NCBI RefSeq assembly: GCF_030123325.1
Contig: NZ_CP126106.1
Location: 648,001 to 712,000, forward strand
Direction of reading: 5' to 3'
Length of the DNA stretch: 64,000 nucleotides
From: Peribacillus simplex
GTDB taxonomy: Bacteria; Bacillota; Bacilli; Bacillales; DSM-1321
Part shown: piece by piece, positions 17,669 through 26,642 of the stretch
Position numbering within the stretch: the first letter of the stretch is position 1
Layout: each line of letters opens with the position of its first letter
Notes under the pieces: model-generated
Told to the model about the DNA's origin: nothing
What the model saw: only the letters and a program-made list of their open reading frames with translations
The model's database searches: none
Made by a program: the position numbers and the translations under genes

Positions 17669-18205
17669 ATGACCCAATTAATCCGTCTTGCCACTGTAAA
17701 GGATGCTCCAGAAGTGCTAGATGTCACACTTCGGGCTTATGAACCAATCAGGGAATTGAATATTAATTTTCTTGCTGCGACAGCTGATTTGCAGCTAGTG
17801 ACGAATAATATTAGGCGGAATCTCACTTATGTTTTAGTAGAACAGGAGGGCCAAATTGTTTCCACCGTGACAGTTCGTCCTCCATGGAATGATCCTGATC
17901 ATTTCAGTCCGTACCCGTTCATTTGGTGGTTTGCAGTCGATCCCGTATACAAACAAAAAGGTTTTGGCTCGACTTTGTTAACCTGGGTGGAAGAAAATGC
18001 ACTTCGGAAACAGGTGAAGGCGCCGGCCGTTTATTTGGCGACTGCTGAACGTCATCCTTGGCTTGTTTCCATTTATGAAAGAAGAGGTTATGAGATTTTT
18101 GCTGAACGAGACCATGATGGAGAAAAAATTGTGTATCTTCGCAAAATTCTAGATGAAACGCTGTATCGCATTATTGAAAATAAAGAACCAATTGTTAGTA
18201 ATTAA
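17669..18205 (+). CDS. snaA: GNAT acetyltransferase (SnaA/YtmI-like)
   Basis: 178 residues. GNAT motif A is in 'FAVDPVYKQKGFGSTLLTWVEE' and motif B in 'PWLVSIYERRGYEIF'. Length and the N-terminal 'LRAYEPIRELNINFLAATADLQLV' resemble B. subtilis YtmI, which N-acetylates S-alkyl or S-(2-succino)cysteine to start salvage. It sits between the monooxygenases and the importer, behind GGGGAG. A second, unrelated-looking GNAT gene occurs later in the operon (21306), so assignment of the SnaA role to this one is by length and position. Confidence 0.72.
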   Translation: MTQLIRLATVKDAPEVLDVTLRAYEPIRELNINFLAATADLQLVTNNIRRNLTYVLVEQEGQIVSTVTVRPPWNDPDHFSPYPFIWWFAVDPVYKQKGFGSTLLTWVEENALRKQVKAPAVYLATAERHPWLVSIYERRGYEIFAERDHDGEKIVYLRKILDETLYRIIENKEPIVSN

Positions 18206-18226
18206 AAATGTTCGGGGGGAATTGAG

Positions 18227-19045
18227 ATGAAAAAAACATTACTAATTGTTATGGCACTGCTACTAACTTTTTTAGGAGCTTGCTCTTCAGAAGAAACAAC
18301 CAGTACAGCAAAATCTGGGGATTCAAAAGATAAAAAAGTTCAGAAAATCATTGTTGGAACAGGGACGCAATTCCCTAATATTTGCTTTTTGGATAAGGCT
18401 GGTAATCTGACAGGGTATGATGTCGAGTTGGTTCGTCAAATCGATGAAAAGCTGCCTGAATATGAATTTGAATTTAAAACGATGGAATTTTCTAATCTAT
18501 TATTAAGTTTAGAAACGAACAAAATAGATTTTGTTGCTCATCAAATGGAAGTTAATGATGAACGGAAAGAAAAATTTCTATTTAATGAAGAACCATACAA
18601 TGTCTTTCCGCTTCAAGTTACAGTTCATCAGGACAACAATGATATTCATTCCATTAAAGATCTAAAAGGAAAAAAAGCGATAGTGAGTGCAACGAGCAAT
18701 TCTGCTGTTTTTCTTGAAAAATATAATAAAGAAAATAATGCCGGTATTGAAATTGTCTATTCTGGCCAAGGCGCAGATGATACGAAGACTCAAATCAAAA
18801 CTGGTCGGGCGGATGCTACCATTACTACACCATTTGCAGTCGACTTCTTAAATAAACAAGCAGATGCACAGCAAAAGGTTGTGGGTGAGCCGCTTCTTAA
18901 TTCAAAAGTATACTTTTTGCTAAGAAAAGACGAAACGCCTTTACAGAAGAGAATTGATGAAGCACTTGTGGAACTGAAGAATGAAGGGGTAGTTAGCGAA
19001 CTAAGTAAAAAGTGGCTGGGCGCAGACTATTCAGTGGGATTTTAA
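18227..19045 (+). CDS. tcyJ: cystine-type ABC importer substrate-binding lipoprotein (TcyJ/K-like)
   Basis: 272 residues with a hydrophobic leader and lipobox LGAC, Cys at residue 19, then a Ser/Lys-rich linker. The mature part is an SBP_bac_3 polar amino-acid receptor: 'GTGTQFPNICFLDKAGNLTGYDVELVRQI' near 45 and 'LKGKKAIVSATSNSAVFLEKYN' near 147. It should capture S-substituted cysteines or cystine outside the cell. B. subtilis has two such receptors (TcyJ, TcyK) in its operon; here there is only one. It is followed by two permeases and an ATPase. Confidence 0.85.
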   Translation: MKKTLLIVMALLLTFLGACSSEETTSTAKSGDSKDKKVQKIIVGTGTQFPNICFLDKAGNLTGYDVELVRQIDEKLPEYEFEFKTMEFSNLLLSLETNKIDFVAHQMEVNDERKEKFLFNEEPYNVFPLQVTVHQDNNDIHSIKDLKGKKAIVSATSNSAVFLEKYNKENNAGIEIVYSGQGADDTKTQIKTGRADATITTPFAVDFLNKQADAQQKVVGEPLLNSKVYFLLRKDETPLQKRIDEALVELKNEGVVSELSKKWLGADYSVGF

Positions 19046-19077
19046 TTAGATAGTAGTAAGCGCGGAGGTGCTAAAGC

Positions 19078-19785
19078 ATGGGAAAAGCATTTGATCCCAC
19101 ATTAATCGTCGATTTCATTCCGACGTTAATATATTATCTTGGAGTAACATTGCAAATTCTGGCAGCATCCGTATTATTAGGAATGGTCATCGGGATAGCG
19201 GCAGCCATCCTTAGATTATTTCGTATCCCTGTCTTGTGCCAATTTGTCATATTGTATATTTCATTCATTCGGGGAACGCCTATTTTAATACAATTATTTC
19301 TAGTTTTTTATGGACTGCCTGCAATCCTGTTATTCATTAATATTGATATTTCAAGAATGGATGCTCTTTATTTTGTCATCATTACGTATGGATTAAGTAA
19401 TGGGGCGCATTTCGCTGAAATATTCCGAGGAGCGATTAAGGCTGTCGATTATGGGCAAACGGAAGCAGCCTATTCTGTTGGCATGAATAATAGTCAAAGT
19501 TTTTTTCGAATTGTGCTTCCTCAGGCAATAAGGATTGCTTTTCCGAATATCGCAAACTCTATTATCGGATCCTTGAAGGATACCTCACTTGCCTTTACCA
19601 TCGGCGTGATGGATATGATGGGCAGGGGAGAGACATTGATTGCCGCAACTGCACATGCTCTCGAAGTCTATCTCTCATTAGCCGTTATCTATTATGCAGT
19701 CGTGCTATTGTTCGAGAAAATATTCAGACTTTATGAAAACCGCATAAATCGGCATCAATCTGCTGATGTGTCTGCTACTGGATAA
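19078..19785 (+). CDS. tcyL: cystine-type ABC importer permease (TcyL-like)
   Basis: 235 residues, about five membrane segments. It contains the polar amino-acid permease hallmarks 'FIRGTPILIQLFLVFYGLP' and the EAA loop region 'AIKAVDYGQTEAAYSVGMNNSQSFFRIVLPQA'. It pairs with the next permease to form the channel. Good ribosome site (GCGGAGGTG) before ATG. Confidence 0.87.
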   Translation: MGKAFDPTLIVDFIPTLIYYLGVTLQILAASVLLGMVIGIAAAILRLFRIPVLCQFVILYISFIRGTPILIQLFLVFYGLPAILLFINIDISRMDALYFVIITYGLSNGAHFAEIFRGAIKAVDYGQTEAAYSVGMNNSQSFFRIVLPQAIRIAFPNIANSIIGSLKDTSLAFTIGVMDMMGRGETLIAATAHALEVYLSLAVIYYAVVLLFEKIFRLYENRINRHQSADVSATG

Positions 19786-19805
19786 CAAAGGGAGGAGGGA
19801 AGGAC

Positions 19806-20516
19806 TTGACGATTGATATTCTATTCATTTGGACTGCTTTTAAGGAGATTAGTAGAGCACTTCCGATCACACTTATTTTAACCATTCTTCCTCTTCTTGC
19901 AGGGTTTATTATCGGTCTCGCTGTTGCATTGATTAGGATATATAAAGTGAAATTTCTATGTGGAATTGCAAATGGCTATGTTTCCTTCTTTAGAGGAACA
20001 CCGATTATCATGCACATAATGCTCATTTATTTCGGTTTTCCATTATTAATCGATCAAATTTCTAAAAAGTTTGATTTGGGTATTCAATCTAATTCCATTC
20101 CAATCATCTTATTTGTCTTAACCGCCTTATCGTTGAGTGCGGGTGCTTATTTATCGGAAATATTCAGATCGGGAATTATCAGTGTCTCCAATGGCCAAAT
20201 GGAAGCAGCCTATTCCGTGGGGATGAATTCGTTTCAAGCCATGACGCGAATCGTTTTGCCACAGGCCATTGCTCAGTCCATCCCGAATTTCACGAATATT
20301 TTCATTGGATTCTTGCATACGTCATCCATTGCTTTCATTGTATCGCAAAAAGAAATGACAGGAGCAGCCAATATAGTTGCATCCACAAATTTGAAATTTT
20401 TGGAGTCTTTTATCGCTGCTGGTTTAATTTATTGGGGCCTTACAATCATTGCAGAGGGGCTTTCGTTTTTAATTGAGAAAAAGGCCACTGCCTATAATCG
20501 AGGAGGAGTACAATGA
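19806..20516 (+). CDS. tcyM: cystine-type ABC importer permease (TcyM-like)
   Basis: 236 residues, paralogous to the permease before it. It shows 'FFRGTPIIMHIMLIYFGFP' and the EAA loop 'GQMEAAYSVGMNSFQAMTRIVLPQA'. The start is TTG 19806, after AGGGAGGAGGGAAGG. It overlaps the ATPase gene by 4 bp (ATGA), indicating coupled translation of channel and motor. Confidence 0.87.
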   Translation: MTIDILFIWTAFKEISRALPITLILTILPLLAGFIIGLAVALIRIYKVKFLCGIANGYVSFFRGTPIIMHIMLIYFGFPLLIDQISKKFDLGIQSNSIPIILFVLTALSLSAGAYLSEIFRSGIISVSNGQMEAAYSVGMNSFQAMTRIVLPQAIAQSIPNFTNIFIGFLHTSSIAFIVSQKEMTGAANIVASTNLKFLESFIAAGLIYWGLTIIAEGLSFLIEKKATAYNRGGVQ

Positions 20517-21283
20517 TTTATTTAAAAGATATACAAAAATCATTTAACCAGCAGCCCGTTTTAAAAGGAATTAATTTAAAAATAGGCAAGGGGGAAGTAG
20601 TTACCATTCTTGGACCGAGTGGATCTGGGAAAACAACCTTGCTTAGGTGCCTGAACTTTCTGGAGAAACCTGATGAGGGAATTGTTCAAGTGGGAGATAT
20701 ACAGGTGAAGTCCAAGAAGGCGACCAAAAGGGAAATCTTATCCCTTAGAAGACAATCGGCAATGGTTTTTCAGCATTATAACTTATTTGCTCATAAAACT
20801 GTTTTGGAGAATGTAATGGAAGGGTTAATTGTTACAAAAAAATATAAGAAAGCTGAAGCGGAACGGGAAAGCGAGCTGTTATTGGAAAAAGTGGGTTTGG
20901 GAGATAAGCATAACTATTTCCCTTCGCAATTGTCAGGAGGACAACAGCAGCGTGTTGGAATTGCCAGGGCACTTGCTTTAAATCCGGAGGTCATTCTATT
21001 TGACGAGCCAACGTCGGCACTCGACCCTGAGTTGGTTGGGGAGGTGCTTTCTGTTATAAAAGCAATAGCCCTGGAAGGCATCACGATGGTGATAGTGACC
21101 CATGAAATGAGCTTTGCTAAAGAGATATCGGATCGCGTTCTTTTCATGGATGGCGGGGTCATTGTTGAAGAAGGGTCACCATTGGAGATCTTCAATGCTC
21201 CAAAGGAAGAACGAACACGACAATTTTTTAACCGGATATCAAGAGATTTTTCCGTACCGTTATTAGAAGAAAAGGCCAATTAA
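20513..21283 (+). CDS. tcyN: cystine-type ABC importer ATPase (TcyN-like)
   Basis: 256 residues. Walker A GPSGSGKTT at 34-42, Q-loop 'AMVFQHYNLFAHKTV', signature LSGGQQQRVGIARAL near 140, Walker B 'VILFDEPTSALDPEL' and H-loop 'VTHEMSFA' are intact, as expected for the polar amino-acid (GlnQ/TcyN) ATPase group. It completes the importer that supplies the salvage enzymes encoded on either side. Confidence 0.9.
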   Translation: MIYLKDIQKSFNQQPVLKGINLKIGKGEVVTILGPSGSGKTTLLRCLNFLEKPDEGIVQVGDIQVKSKKATKREILSLRRQSAMVFQHYNLFAHKTVLENVMEGLIVTKKYKKAEAERESELLLEKVGLGDKHNYFPSQLSGGQQQRVGIARALALNPEVILFDEPTSALDPELVGEVLSVIKAIALEGITMVIVTHEMSFAKEISDRVLFMDGGVIVEEGSPLEIFNAPKEERTRQFFNRISRDFSVPLLEEKAN

Positions 21284-21305
21284 AGGAAGGGGCCAAGGAG
21301 GACGT

Positions 21306-21815
21306 ATGATTAATACAATTGTAGTCGATGAATTGATTGAAGAAGATAAAGAGACGGTGCGCCGTTTATTGGTAGAAAGTTATCAACAATATGAACATGA
21401 ATATTCGAACCCGGAAGCTTGGGAAGGATATTTAAAAAATATTGAATCCTCGGTGGATAATCCACATGTTGATAAGGTGTTGGTTGCAAAGTGCAATCAG
21501 GATATCCTTGGCACATTACAGCTTTTTCAATCATCTGAAAAAGCATATGAAAAGCCGGAACTTGGGATTTTTTCACCAATCATTCGGTTGTTGGCCGTTC
21601 ATCCCGAATCAAGGGGACGCGGTATTGCACAGGAATTATTAAAAGCTAGTGTAACTTATGCAAAATCGCAAGGTGCGTCCAGTTTGTATCTACATTCTAC
21701 TGATAAGATGCATAAAGCCATTAAACTATATGAATGGTTTGGCTTTAAACGGGATCGAACGAAGGAATTTCAAAATCATGATATTTTAGTAAAATGCTAT
21801 CGCTTGGATTTATAG
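21306..21815 (+). CDS. second GNAT acetyltransferase of the sulfur operon
   Basis: 169 residues. GNAT motif A is in 'IRLLAVHPESRGRGIAQELLKASVTYAKSQG' and motif B in 'KAIKLYEWFGFKRD'. It resembles the SnaB/YxeL type as much as any other. In B. subtilis the S-(2-succino)cysteine genes (yxe operon) and the S-alkylcysteine genes (ytm operon) each have one acetyltransferase; this operon has two, so it may cover two substrate classes. The substrate split is inference. It is followed closely by the deacylase gene, whose longer possible start overlaps it. Confidence 0.75.
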   Translation: MINTIVVDELIEEDKETVRRLLVESYQQYEHEYSNPEAWEGYLKNIESSVDNPHVDKVLVAKCNQDILGTLQLFQSSEKAYEKPELGIFSPIIRLLAVHPESRGRGIAQELLKASVTYAKSQGASSLYLHSTDKMHKAIKLYEWFGFKRDRTKEFQNHDILVKCYRLDL

Positions 21816-21829
21816 AAGGAGGCGACTGT

Positions 21830-22972
21830 ATGAGTCGAGAGTTGGAAAAGCGCTTAATATCGATACGGCGCCATTTACATCAATATCCGGAATTATCAAA
21901 TGAAGAATTTGAAACGACAAAATCCATACAAACGTGGCTCGAGGAAGAGGGTATTGAGATCCGTCATACAGGATTGAAAACAGGTGTTTTTGCAGACATA
22001 AAAGGTGGCAAACCCGGACCGACAATAGCCATAAGGGCGGATATCGATGCCCTTCCGATTGAGGAACGAACCGGGCTGCCATTTGCTTCGAAAGTAAAAG
22101 GGGTGATGCATGCTTGCGGCCATGATTTTCATACGGCAGCTGCAATAGGTGCTGCCCACCTTTTAAAAGAATGTCAATCGGAGTTGTGCGGGACAGTGCG
22201 ATTGCTTTTTCAACCCGCAGAAGAATTTGGAGGAGGAGCGGTGCAAGTGATAAAAGATGGTCAAATTGACGATGTGGTAGCTGTGATTGGACTGCACAAT
22301 AAACCCAACTTGCCTGTCGGCACCATTGGTATAAAAGCTGGTCCGTTAATGGCGGCAGTGGACCGTTTTCATATTGTCCTTCAAGGGAAGGGGAGTCACG
22401 CGGCCATCCCTCAACACGGAAAAGATCCAATAGCGGCAGCGGCCCAGCTTATTTCCGCTCTTCAAACTATCGTCAGCCGGAATGTATCCCCATTAGATAG
22501 TGCTGTGGTGAGCGTTACGAGAGTAACAGGGGGAAGCACCTGGAATGTGATTCCAGGTGATGTCACACTTGAAGGAACGATACGAACCTTTGAATCCACT
22601 ATCCGGAAAGAATTAAAGAATAAGTTTTATTCGATTGTGAATCATATCGCCGCTGCTTTTTCACAGGAAGCTGAGATTGGTTGGTTTCCTGGACCACCCG
22701 CGCTTCATAATCATCCAGCTGTCACAGAGATGGCACGCAGGTCTGCTTTGGAGCAATCATTACGAGTAATCAATCCAGAACCTTCAATGGGTGGTGAAGA
22801 TTTCGCTTATTACCTTCAACATATCCCCGGTACCTTTGTTTTTTTTGGTGCAAACGGAAACGAAGATTGGCATCATCCAGCTTTTACTGTTGATGAAAAA
22901 TCCATTATTAAAGCTGCTCATTTTTTATCTGAAAGTGCCAAGGATTTATTATATAACCATGGTAAGTGGTGA
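21830..22972 (+). CDS. sndA: M20D amidohydrolase, N-acetyl-S-alkylcysteine deacetylase (SndA/SndB-like)
   Basis: 380 residues from ATG 21830 behind AGAAGGAGG; an upstream in-frame start overlaps the previous gene but lacks a ribosome site. Metal-binding motifs of the M20D group are present: MHACGHD near 92-98, 'FQPAEE' near 128, and GGEDFAYY near 321-328. It should remove the N-acetyl group that the GNAT enzymes add, giving free cysteine at the end of salvage. The length equals that of YxeP-type deacetylases. IAA-amino-acid and hippurate hydrolases belong to the same family, so substrate is inferred from the operon. Confidence 0.82.
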   Translation: MSRELEKRLISIRRHLHQYPELSNEEFETTKSIQTWLEEEGIEIRHTGLKTGVFADIKGGKPGPTIAIRADIDALPIEERTGLPFASKVKGVMHACGHDFHTAAAIGAAHLLKECQSELCGTVRLLFQPAEEFGGGAVQVIKDGQIDDVVAVIGLHNKPNLPVGTIGIKAGPLMAAVDRFHIVLQGKGSHAAIPQHGKDPIAAAAQLISALQTIVSRNVSPLDSAVVSVTRVTGGSTWNVIPGDVTLEGTIRTFESTIRKELKNKFYSIVNHIAAAFSQEAEIGWFPGPPALHNHPAVTEMARRSALEQSLRVINPEPSMGGEDFAYYLQHIPGTFVFFGANGNEDWHHPAFTVDEKSIIKAAHFLSESAKDLLYNHGKW

Positions 22973-22982
22973 ACATATTTGA

Positions 22983-23019
22983 CTTAGGTGCCAGACACGA
23001 TTGCGTGCCTGTACCTTTG
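22983..23019 (+). other. imperfect stem-loop after the sulfur operon
   Basis: AGGTGCCAGACACG is followed after four bases by CGTGCCTGTACCT, an imperfect hairpin with a few T after it. It may terminate the operon. The GGTGCCAG core resembles dispersed palindromic repeats seen between genes in many Bacillus genomes; a related GGTGCCAGGG stands just past the lyase gene at 5594-5603. The rest of the gap to 23198 shows nothing clear. Confidence 0.4.
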
Positions 23020-23198
23020 TTACAAATTAATATAAAAATATGTGATATATTTCTTAGATTCATAAACAAAGACATATATAGGAAGGGACATAAAGAAGAG
23101 ACCTAGTCCCTCAAATTCTTTTTTCCTATCCATATACATAAATGTTTCTTATTTATAGAAGGGAAATATCAACAGCCACTAAAACTAACAAGTTAAGT

Positions 23199-23987
23199 TC
23201 AGCCCTTTCCTGCTTGGAATCCTGGATATTTGGTCATTCCGCCATCAGCATATAAGGTCATTCCCGTTACGTAGCTAGACTCTGAGGATGCTAGCCAAGC
23301 GGCACAAGCGGCAATTTGTTCCGGTTTTCCGATATATCCCATCGGTATCAGGTCGATGACTTCTTGTTTGGCTTTTGGGTCATTGAATTTTTCGGCATTG
23401 ATGGGTGTGTCGATCGCACCAGGTGAAATATTATTAATGCGAATCCCTTTGGGAGCATATTCAAGTGCAAGGGTTTCAGTCATCATCTTCACTCCGCCCT
23501 TACTTGCTGCATAGTGGACAAAATGAGGCCAAGGTATCCGGTCATGAACGGATGACATGTTAATGATATTGCCCTTAATTCCATGATCGAGCATATAACT
23601 GATTGCTTCCCTGCTTGCGAGGAACATCCCCGTTAGATTTACATCGATGACTTTCTGCCAATCTTCCAGAGTCAATTTTTCGCTGGCCACTTCATTTTCA
23701 ATACCTGCATTGTTTATCATGATGTCGATCGTACCAAAGGTGTCCACAGCGAATGAAAGCAATTTCTTCACATCCGCTTCCTTTGAAATGTCACCTTGAA
23801 TCGCTGCGGCTTTCCCGCCTGCAGCTTCAATCGTTTTGATGATTTCCTTATGGTCGTCATTTTCAGTGTGATAATTCAATACGACATGTGCTTTTTCTTT
23901 ACCGAACCTTTCGGCCATGGCTTTTCCTAACCCTTTTGCCGCCCCAGTAATGACTACCACTTTTTTCTCTAAATCTTCATACATCAT
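23199..23987 (-). CDS. gdh: glucose 1-dehydrogenase (short-chain dehydrogenase)
   Basis: 262 residues. The NAD(P)-binding motif TGAAKGLG is at 14-21, 'NNAG' in the middle of the fold, catalytic Ser in 'NMSSVHDRIPWP' and YAASK in 'FVHYAASKGG'. The C-terminus 'MTLYADGGMTKYPGFQAGKG' matches Bacillus glucose dehydrogenases closely. It oxidises glucose to gluconolactone with NAD(P). Two adjacent ATG codons follow AAAGGAGCG; either may be used. It sits 15 bp behind glcU in one operon, as in B. subtilis, where the pair is made in the developing spore; a forespore promoter was looked for here and not convincingly found. Confidence 0.92.
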   Translation of the reverse strand: MMYEDLEKKVVVITGAAKGLGKAMAERFGKEKAHVVLNYHTENDDHKEIIKTIEAAGGKAAAIQGDISKEADVKKLLSFAVDTFGTIDIMINNAGIENEVASEKLTLEDWQKVIDVNLTGMFLASREAISYMLDHGIKGNIINMSSVHDRIPWPHFVHYAASKGGVKMMTETLALEYAPKGIRINNISPGAIDTPINAEKFNDPKAKQEVIDLIPMGYIGKPEQIAACAAWLASSESSYVTGMTLYADGGMTKYPGFQAGKG

Positions 23988-24002
23988 TTATCGCTCCTTT
24001 AA

Positions 24003-24854
24003 CTATTCTTTTGTAAAGCCGATCATGACTCCGCCAGCAATTACGAGTGCACACCCAATGATGACGAAGGCCATTTGCTTTTTGGATTTTTTCTCTCCTA
24101 AAAGAAAGATTCCGCCTAAAGTTGAAATAACGATTCCCATTTGGGAAAATGAGAATGCAATGGCAACGCCCACTTTTGGATTAGCGAGCAGGAGACCGAT
24201 ATTACCGACTGCCCACATCACTCCAGTAAGAATATTTCGCCTAGCATACTTATTAAACGGTTTATGTTTGATGGAAAGGAGCAGGGCAGCCAGGAACATG
24301 CCGATTGCTTGCGGCAGGATCGCCGACCATCCGTCAACTGCATTCCATCTGACAACAATGACATATGTAACATAACCCACCGTTGAAATGGCAAGGTAAA
24401 AAACGCCTTTTTTCAAGCTTCCTTCTTTTTTGTCATCACCATCTCCGTAGCTCGTCAGCAAGACACCTGTAACCAAACAGATTATTGCAACGATGCCGAT
24501 GATGACTGTAATCCTGTCATTCCATTCCCTGAAAATGATAACCGCAAAAAATGTATTTCCTAGAATTTGCAGTCCTGTTGAGATTGGAACGGTTTTCGAT
24601 ACTCCGATTTCCTTGACACTATTGAACTGAAATAATTGCCCGAATGCCCAGCCTATCCCTGAAATGATGCCGACAACCCATACTAGATTGCTCCATTCCG
24701 GCGGATTGATGAATGACATCATGATGGCGAACAGTAATGAACCGATTGTAATGCCAAGTGTTTGATTATATGAGTTACCCCCGAGTTTTTCGGAAACAAG
24801 CACTAAGCTGCCCCATGTCAATGCAGGGAGTAGCGCAAAGAGAAAACCTTCCAC
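24003..24854 (-). CDS. glcU: glucose uptake protein (GlcU-type, DMT superfamily)
   Basis: 283 residues with about ten hydrophobic helices and 'LLPALTWGSLVLVSEKLGG' at the N-terminus, a hallmark of the GRP/GlcU sugar-uptake family. Glucose enters without phosphorylation and is oxidised by the dehydrogenase encoded next. Start at ATG 24854 behind TTAGGAGATG on the minus strand. Gene order and function match the B. subtilis glcU-gdh pair. Confidence 0.9.
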   Translation of the reverse strand: MEGFLFALLPALTWGSLVLVSEKLGGNSYNQTLGITIGSLLFAIMMSFINPPEWSNLVWVVGIISGIGWAFGQLFQFNSVKEIGVSKTVPISTGLQILGNTFFAVIIFREWNDRITVIIGIVAIICLVTGVLLTSYGDGDDKKEGSLKKGVFYLAISTVGYVTYVIVVRWNAVDGWSAILPQAIGMFLAALLLSIKHKPFNKYARRNILTGVMWAVGNIGLLLANPKVGVAIAFSFSQMGIVISTLGGIFLLGEKKSKKQMAFVIIGCALVIAGGVMIGFTKE

Positions 24855-25071
24855 AAAATTTCATCTCCTAAATTAGAAAACAATGTTTTAATGAATATAA
24901 AAAAATGGGTAGTTAGCAAGCTATTGAATGTATTTAGAGTTTTCCCTTTACACGGGAAAGAAAAACATGGTTTTAATTTACCAATTTGTCATTTTATTTT
25001 TCAGTGTGGAAACAATGAAATAATAAGTGGTTTATGGTACTTTTAATTTAAAAATAGTTAGGAGAAATAGT

Positions 25072-25632
25072 ATGACGACACTGAATGAATGGTTTGACAA
25101 GGGGATTCCTGCTAAAGAATTTGTATCTTCGATGAAAGTCCATAAAGAAAACTTACAATCGATTCAGGAGGGTTTTTCCATTTTTGAAGAGGACCAAGGT
25201 TTTTTTGATGAATTAAAGACGAAGGAACTTCGAGCCATTGTCATTACTGAAGACTGGTGCGGAGACGCGATGATGAATATTCCTATATTGCTGAATATAT
25301 CTGAAGCGGCAAATATTGAAACTCGCATGGTTTTACGAGATCAAAATCTTGAACTGATGGATCAATACTTAACGAATGGAACAGCGCGTTCGATTCCCAT
25401 TTTTATATTCATTGATAAGAATGGTGAAGAAAAAGCTGTTTGGGGACCTCGTGCACCAAAGGTACAAGAGTACGTAATGGAGTTAAGGTCTGACCTGCCG
25501 GCCAAGGATGATGAACGTTTCGAGGCAGAGCAAAAAGCAGTCATTAAAAAGATAACTGCGGCTTTTGCTGAAGAAAAACATTTGTGGGCCGAAGTATACA
25601 GCAGCATCAAGGAAGCATTGGGGAGCTGCTGA
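25072..25632 (+). CDS. thioredoxin-fold protein with a single active-site Cys
   Basis: 186 residues from ATG 25072 behind TTAGGAGAAATAGT. Residues 59-65 read TEDWCGD, the position of the thioredoxin WCxxC motif, but the second Cys is replaced, so it cannot form the usual disulfide by itself. 'ARSIPIFIFIDKNGEE' supplies the cis-Pro and following strand. Such Thioredoxin_9-type proteins are common and uncharacterised in Bacillus. A terminal SC (last residue Cys) is also present. It is monocistronic and faces the winged-helix regulator. Confidence 0.75.
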   Translation: MTTLNEWFDKGIPAKEFVSSMKVHKENLQSIQEGFSIFEEDQGFFDELKTKELRAIVITEDWCGDAMMNIPILLNISEAANIETRMVLRDQNLELMDQYLTNGTARSIPIFIFIDKNGEEKAVWGPRAPKVQEYVMELRSDLPAKDDERFEAEQKAVIKKITAAFAEEKHLWAEVYSSIKEALGSC

Positions 25633-25687
25633 CAGCGGGTATGGCACTTTTTGACCTGTCCAAAAAAAGGGTGGGTCCATAATGAAT

Positions 25688-25754
25688 GGCTGTTTCAAAA
25701 AATGGAGACTGCCTTTCTTTAGTCCATGTTTTTGGAACAGCCTTTTCATTTTTT
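25688..25754. terminator. shared terminator between convergent genes
   Basis: GGCTGTTTCAAAAAATGGA (25688-25706) pairs imperfectly with the 20 bases at 25723-25742, forming a long stem with a 16-base loop, followed by TTTTCATTTTTT on the plus strand. It separates the thioredoxin-like gene from the regulator on the other strand. Confidence 0.75.
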
Positions 25755-26298
25755 ATGATTCTGGAATAATTGTAACGCCGATTGTTCGAATAGGAGAATC
25801 TTGTTTAGCACTTTGATTCGTAGCTTTGTAGTATTTTAACATTAAATCGTTCAATTCATTTTGGAAGTTAATAAAGCTTTCATCATCAAGCTTTAGTTCT
25901 AAAAGGGAAAAGGTTGAACCATCTTCCGCGCAGTCTCTTTCTTCTAATTTCGTAAGATAGTTTTGATATTGAGTCATAAGGGATAATTGATAATAAGAAA
26001 AATAGTTCACCTTTTTCTCATTAGAAGATTTTTTCCATTCTTCCCCGCTAAGTCGCGCTTCTTCTTCATTTAAAACATAGTATTTTTCGGAAACGGATCT
26101 CACTTTTTTTTCTTTTACAATGCGAATGACCCCTGAATCCAACAGGACCTGTATATGTCTATATAATGTTGCCTGGGGTACATCTTTAATGATTTTTAAC
26201 ATTTCCAATGGTGTTAAACCATTTTCCCTGTTTCGCATTAAAGCTTGGGTAATCTTTATTCTTACAGGATGCATTAAAATTTCAGCTTTATTAATCAT
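25753..26298 (-). CDS. winged-helix transcription regulator (ArsR-like) beside the peptide locus
   Basis: 181 residues from ATG 26298 (minus-strand GAGGAGAATAAG before it). The N-terminal part is an ArsR-type winged helix: 'ILMHPVRIKITQALMRNRENGLTPLEMLKII' and 'PQATLYRHIQVLLDSGVIRIV'. The C-terminal half is helical, 'LMTQYQNYLTKLEERD', possibly for dimerisation or ligand sensing; there is no obvious metal-binding Cys pair. It is transcribed away from the exporter operon across a 400-bp region containing two palindromes, so it may control that operon. Local regulation is inference; nothing in the sequence gives the ligand. Confidence 0.78.
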   Translation of the reverse strand: MINKAEILMHPVRIKITQALMRNRENGLTPLEMLKIIKDVPQATLYRHIQVLLDSGVIRIVKEKKVRSVSEKYYVLNEEEARLSGEEWKKSSNEKKVNYFSYYQLSLMTQYQNYLTKLEERDCAEDGSTFSLLELKLDDESFINFQNELNDLMLKYYKATNQSAKQDSPIRTIGVTIIPES

Positions 26299-26561
26299 CT
26301 TATTCTCCTCACATTGGAAATAATAACTGGATAATTTTTTAATCAATTTTAATGTTGGTCATGAATAATAAGTTTATTTCATCATATATTGTAATGTTTG
26401 AATCATTTTCATTTAAATAAAAATGACACGGTTTGAAAAATAATATAACAGAAATATTTTTTCGAAGTAAATAATAAGCATTTTAAAATAAGTGTAAAAA
26501 AATAACGTCTTCATGAAATGAAATTTAATAAATAACACTATATTTTTAATATTATTCATTG

Positions 26562-26575
26562 TGATAATATTATCA
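26562..26575. promoter_or_regulatory. 14-bp perfect palindrome in the regulator/exporter intergenic region
   Basis: TGATAATATTATCA is a perfect palindrome, followed by TTATAA. It resembles a Fur box (TGATAAT-N-ATTATCA) without the central base. It lies 80 bases upstream of the exporter promoter. The remainder of 26299-26640 is very AT-rich and shows no gene. Confidence 0.55.
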
Positions 26576-26642
26576 TTATAAATAACAATAAATACTAAAA
26601 CAATATTTTATTAAAGAAAAAAAATAGGTGCAAAATTCCATT

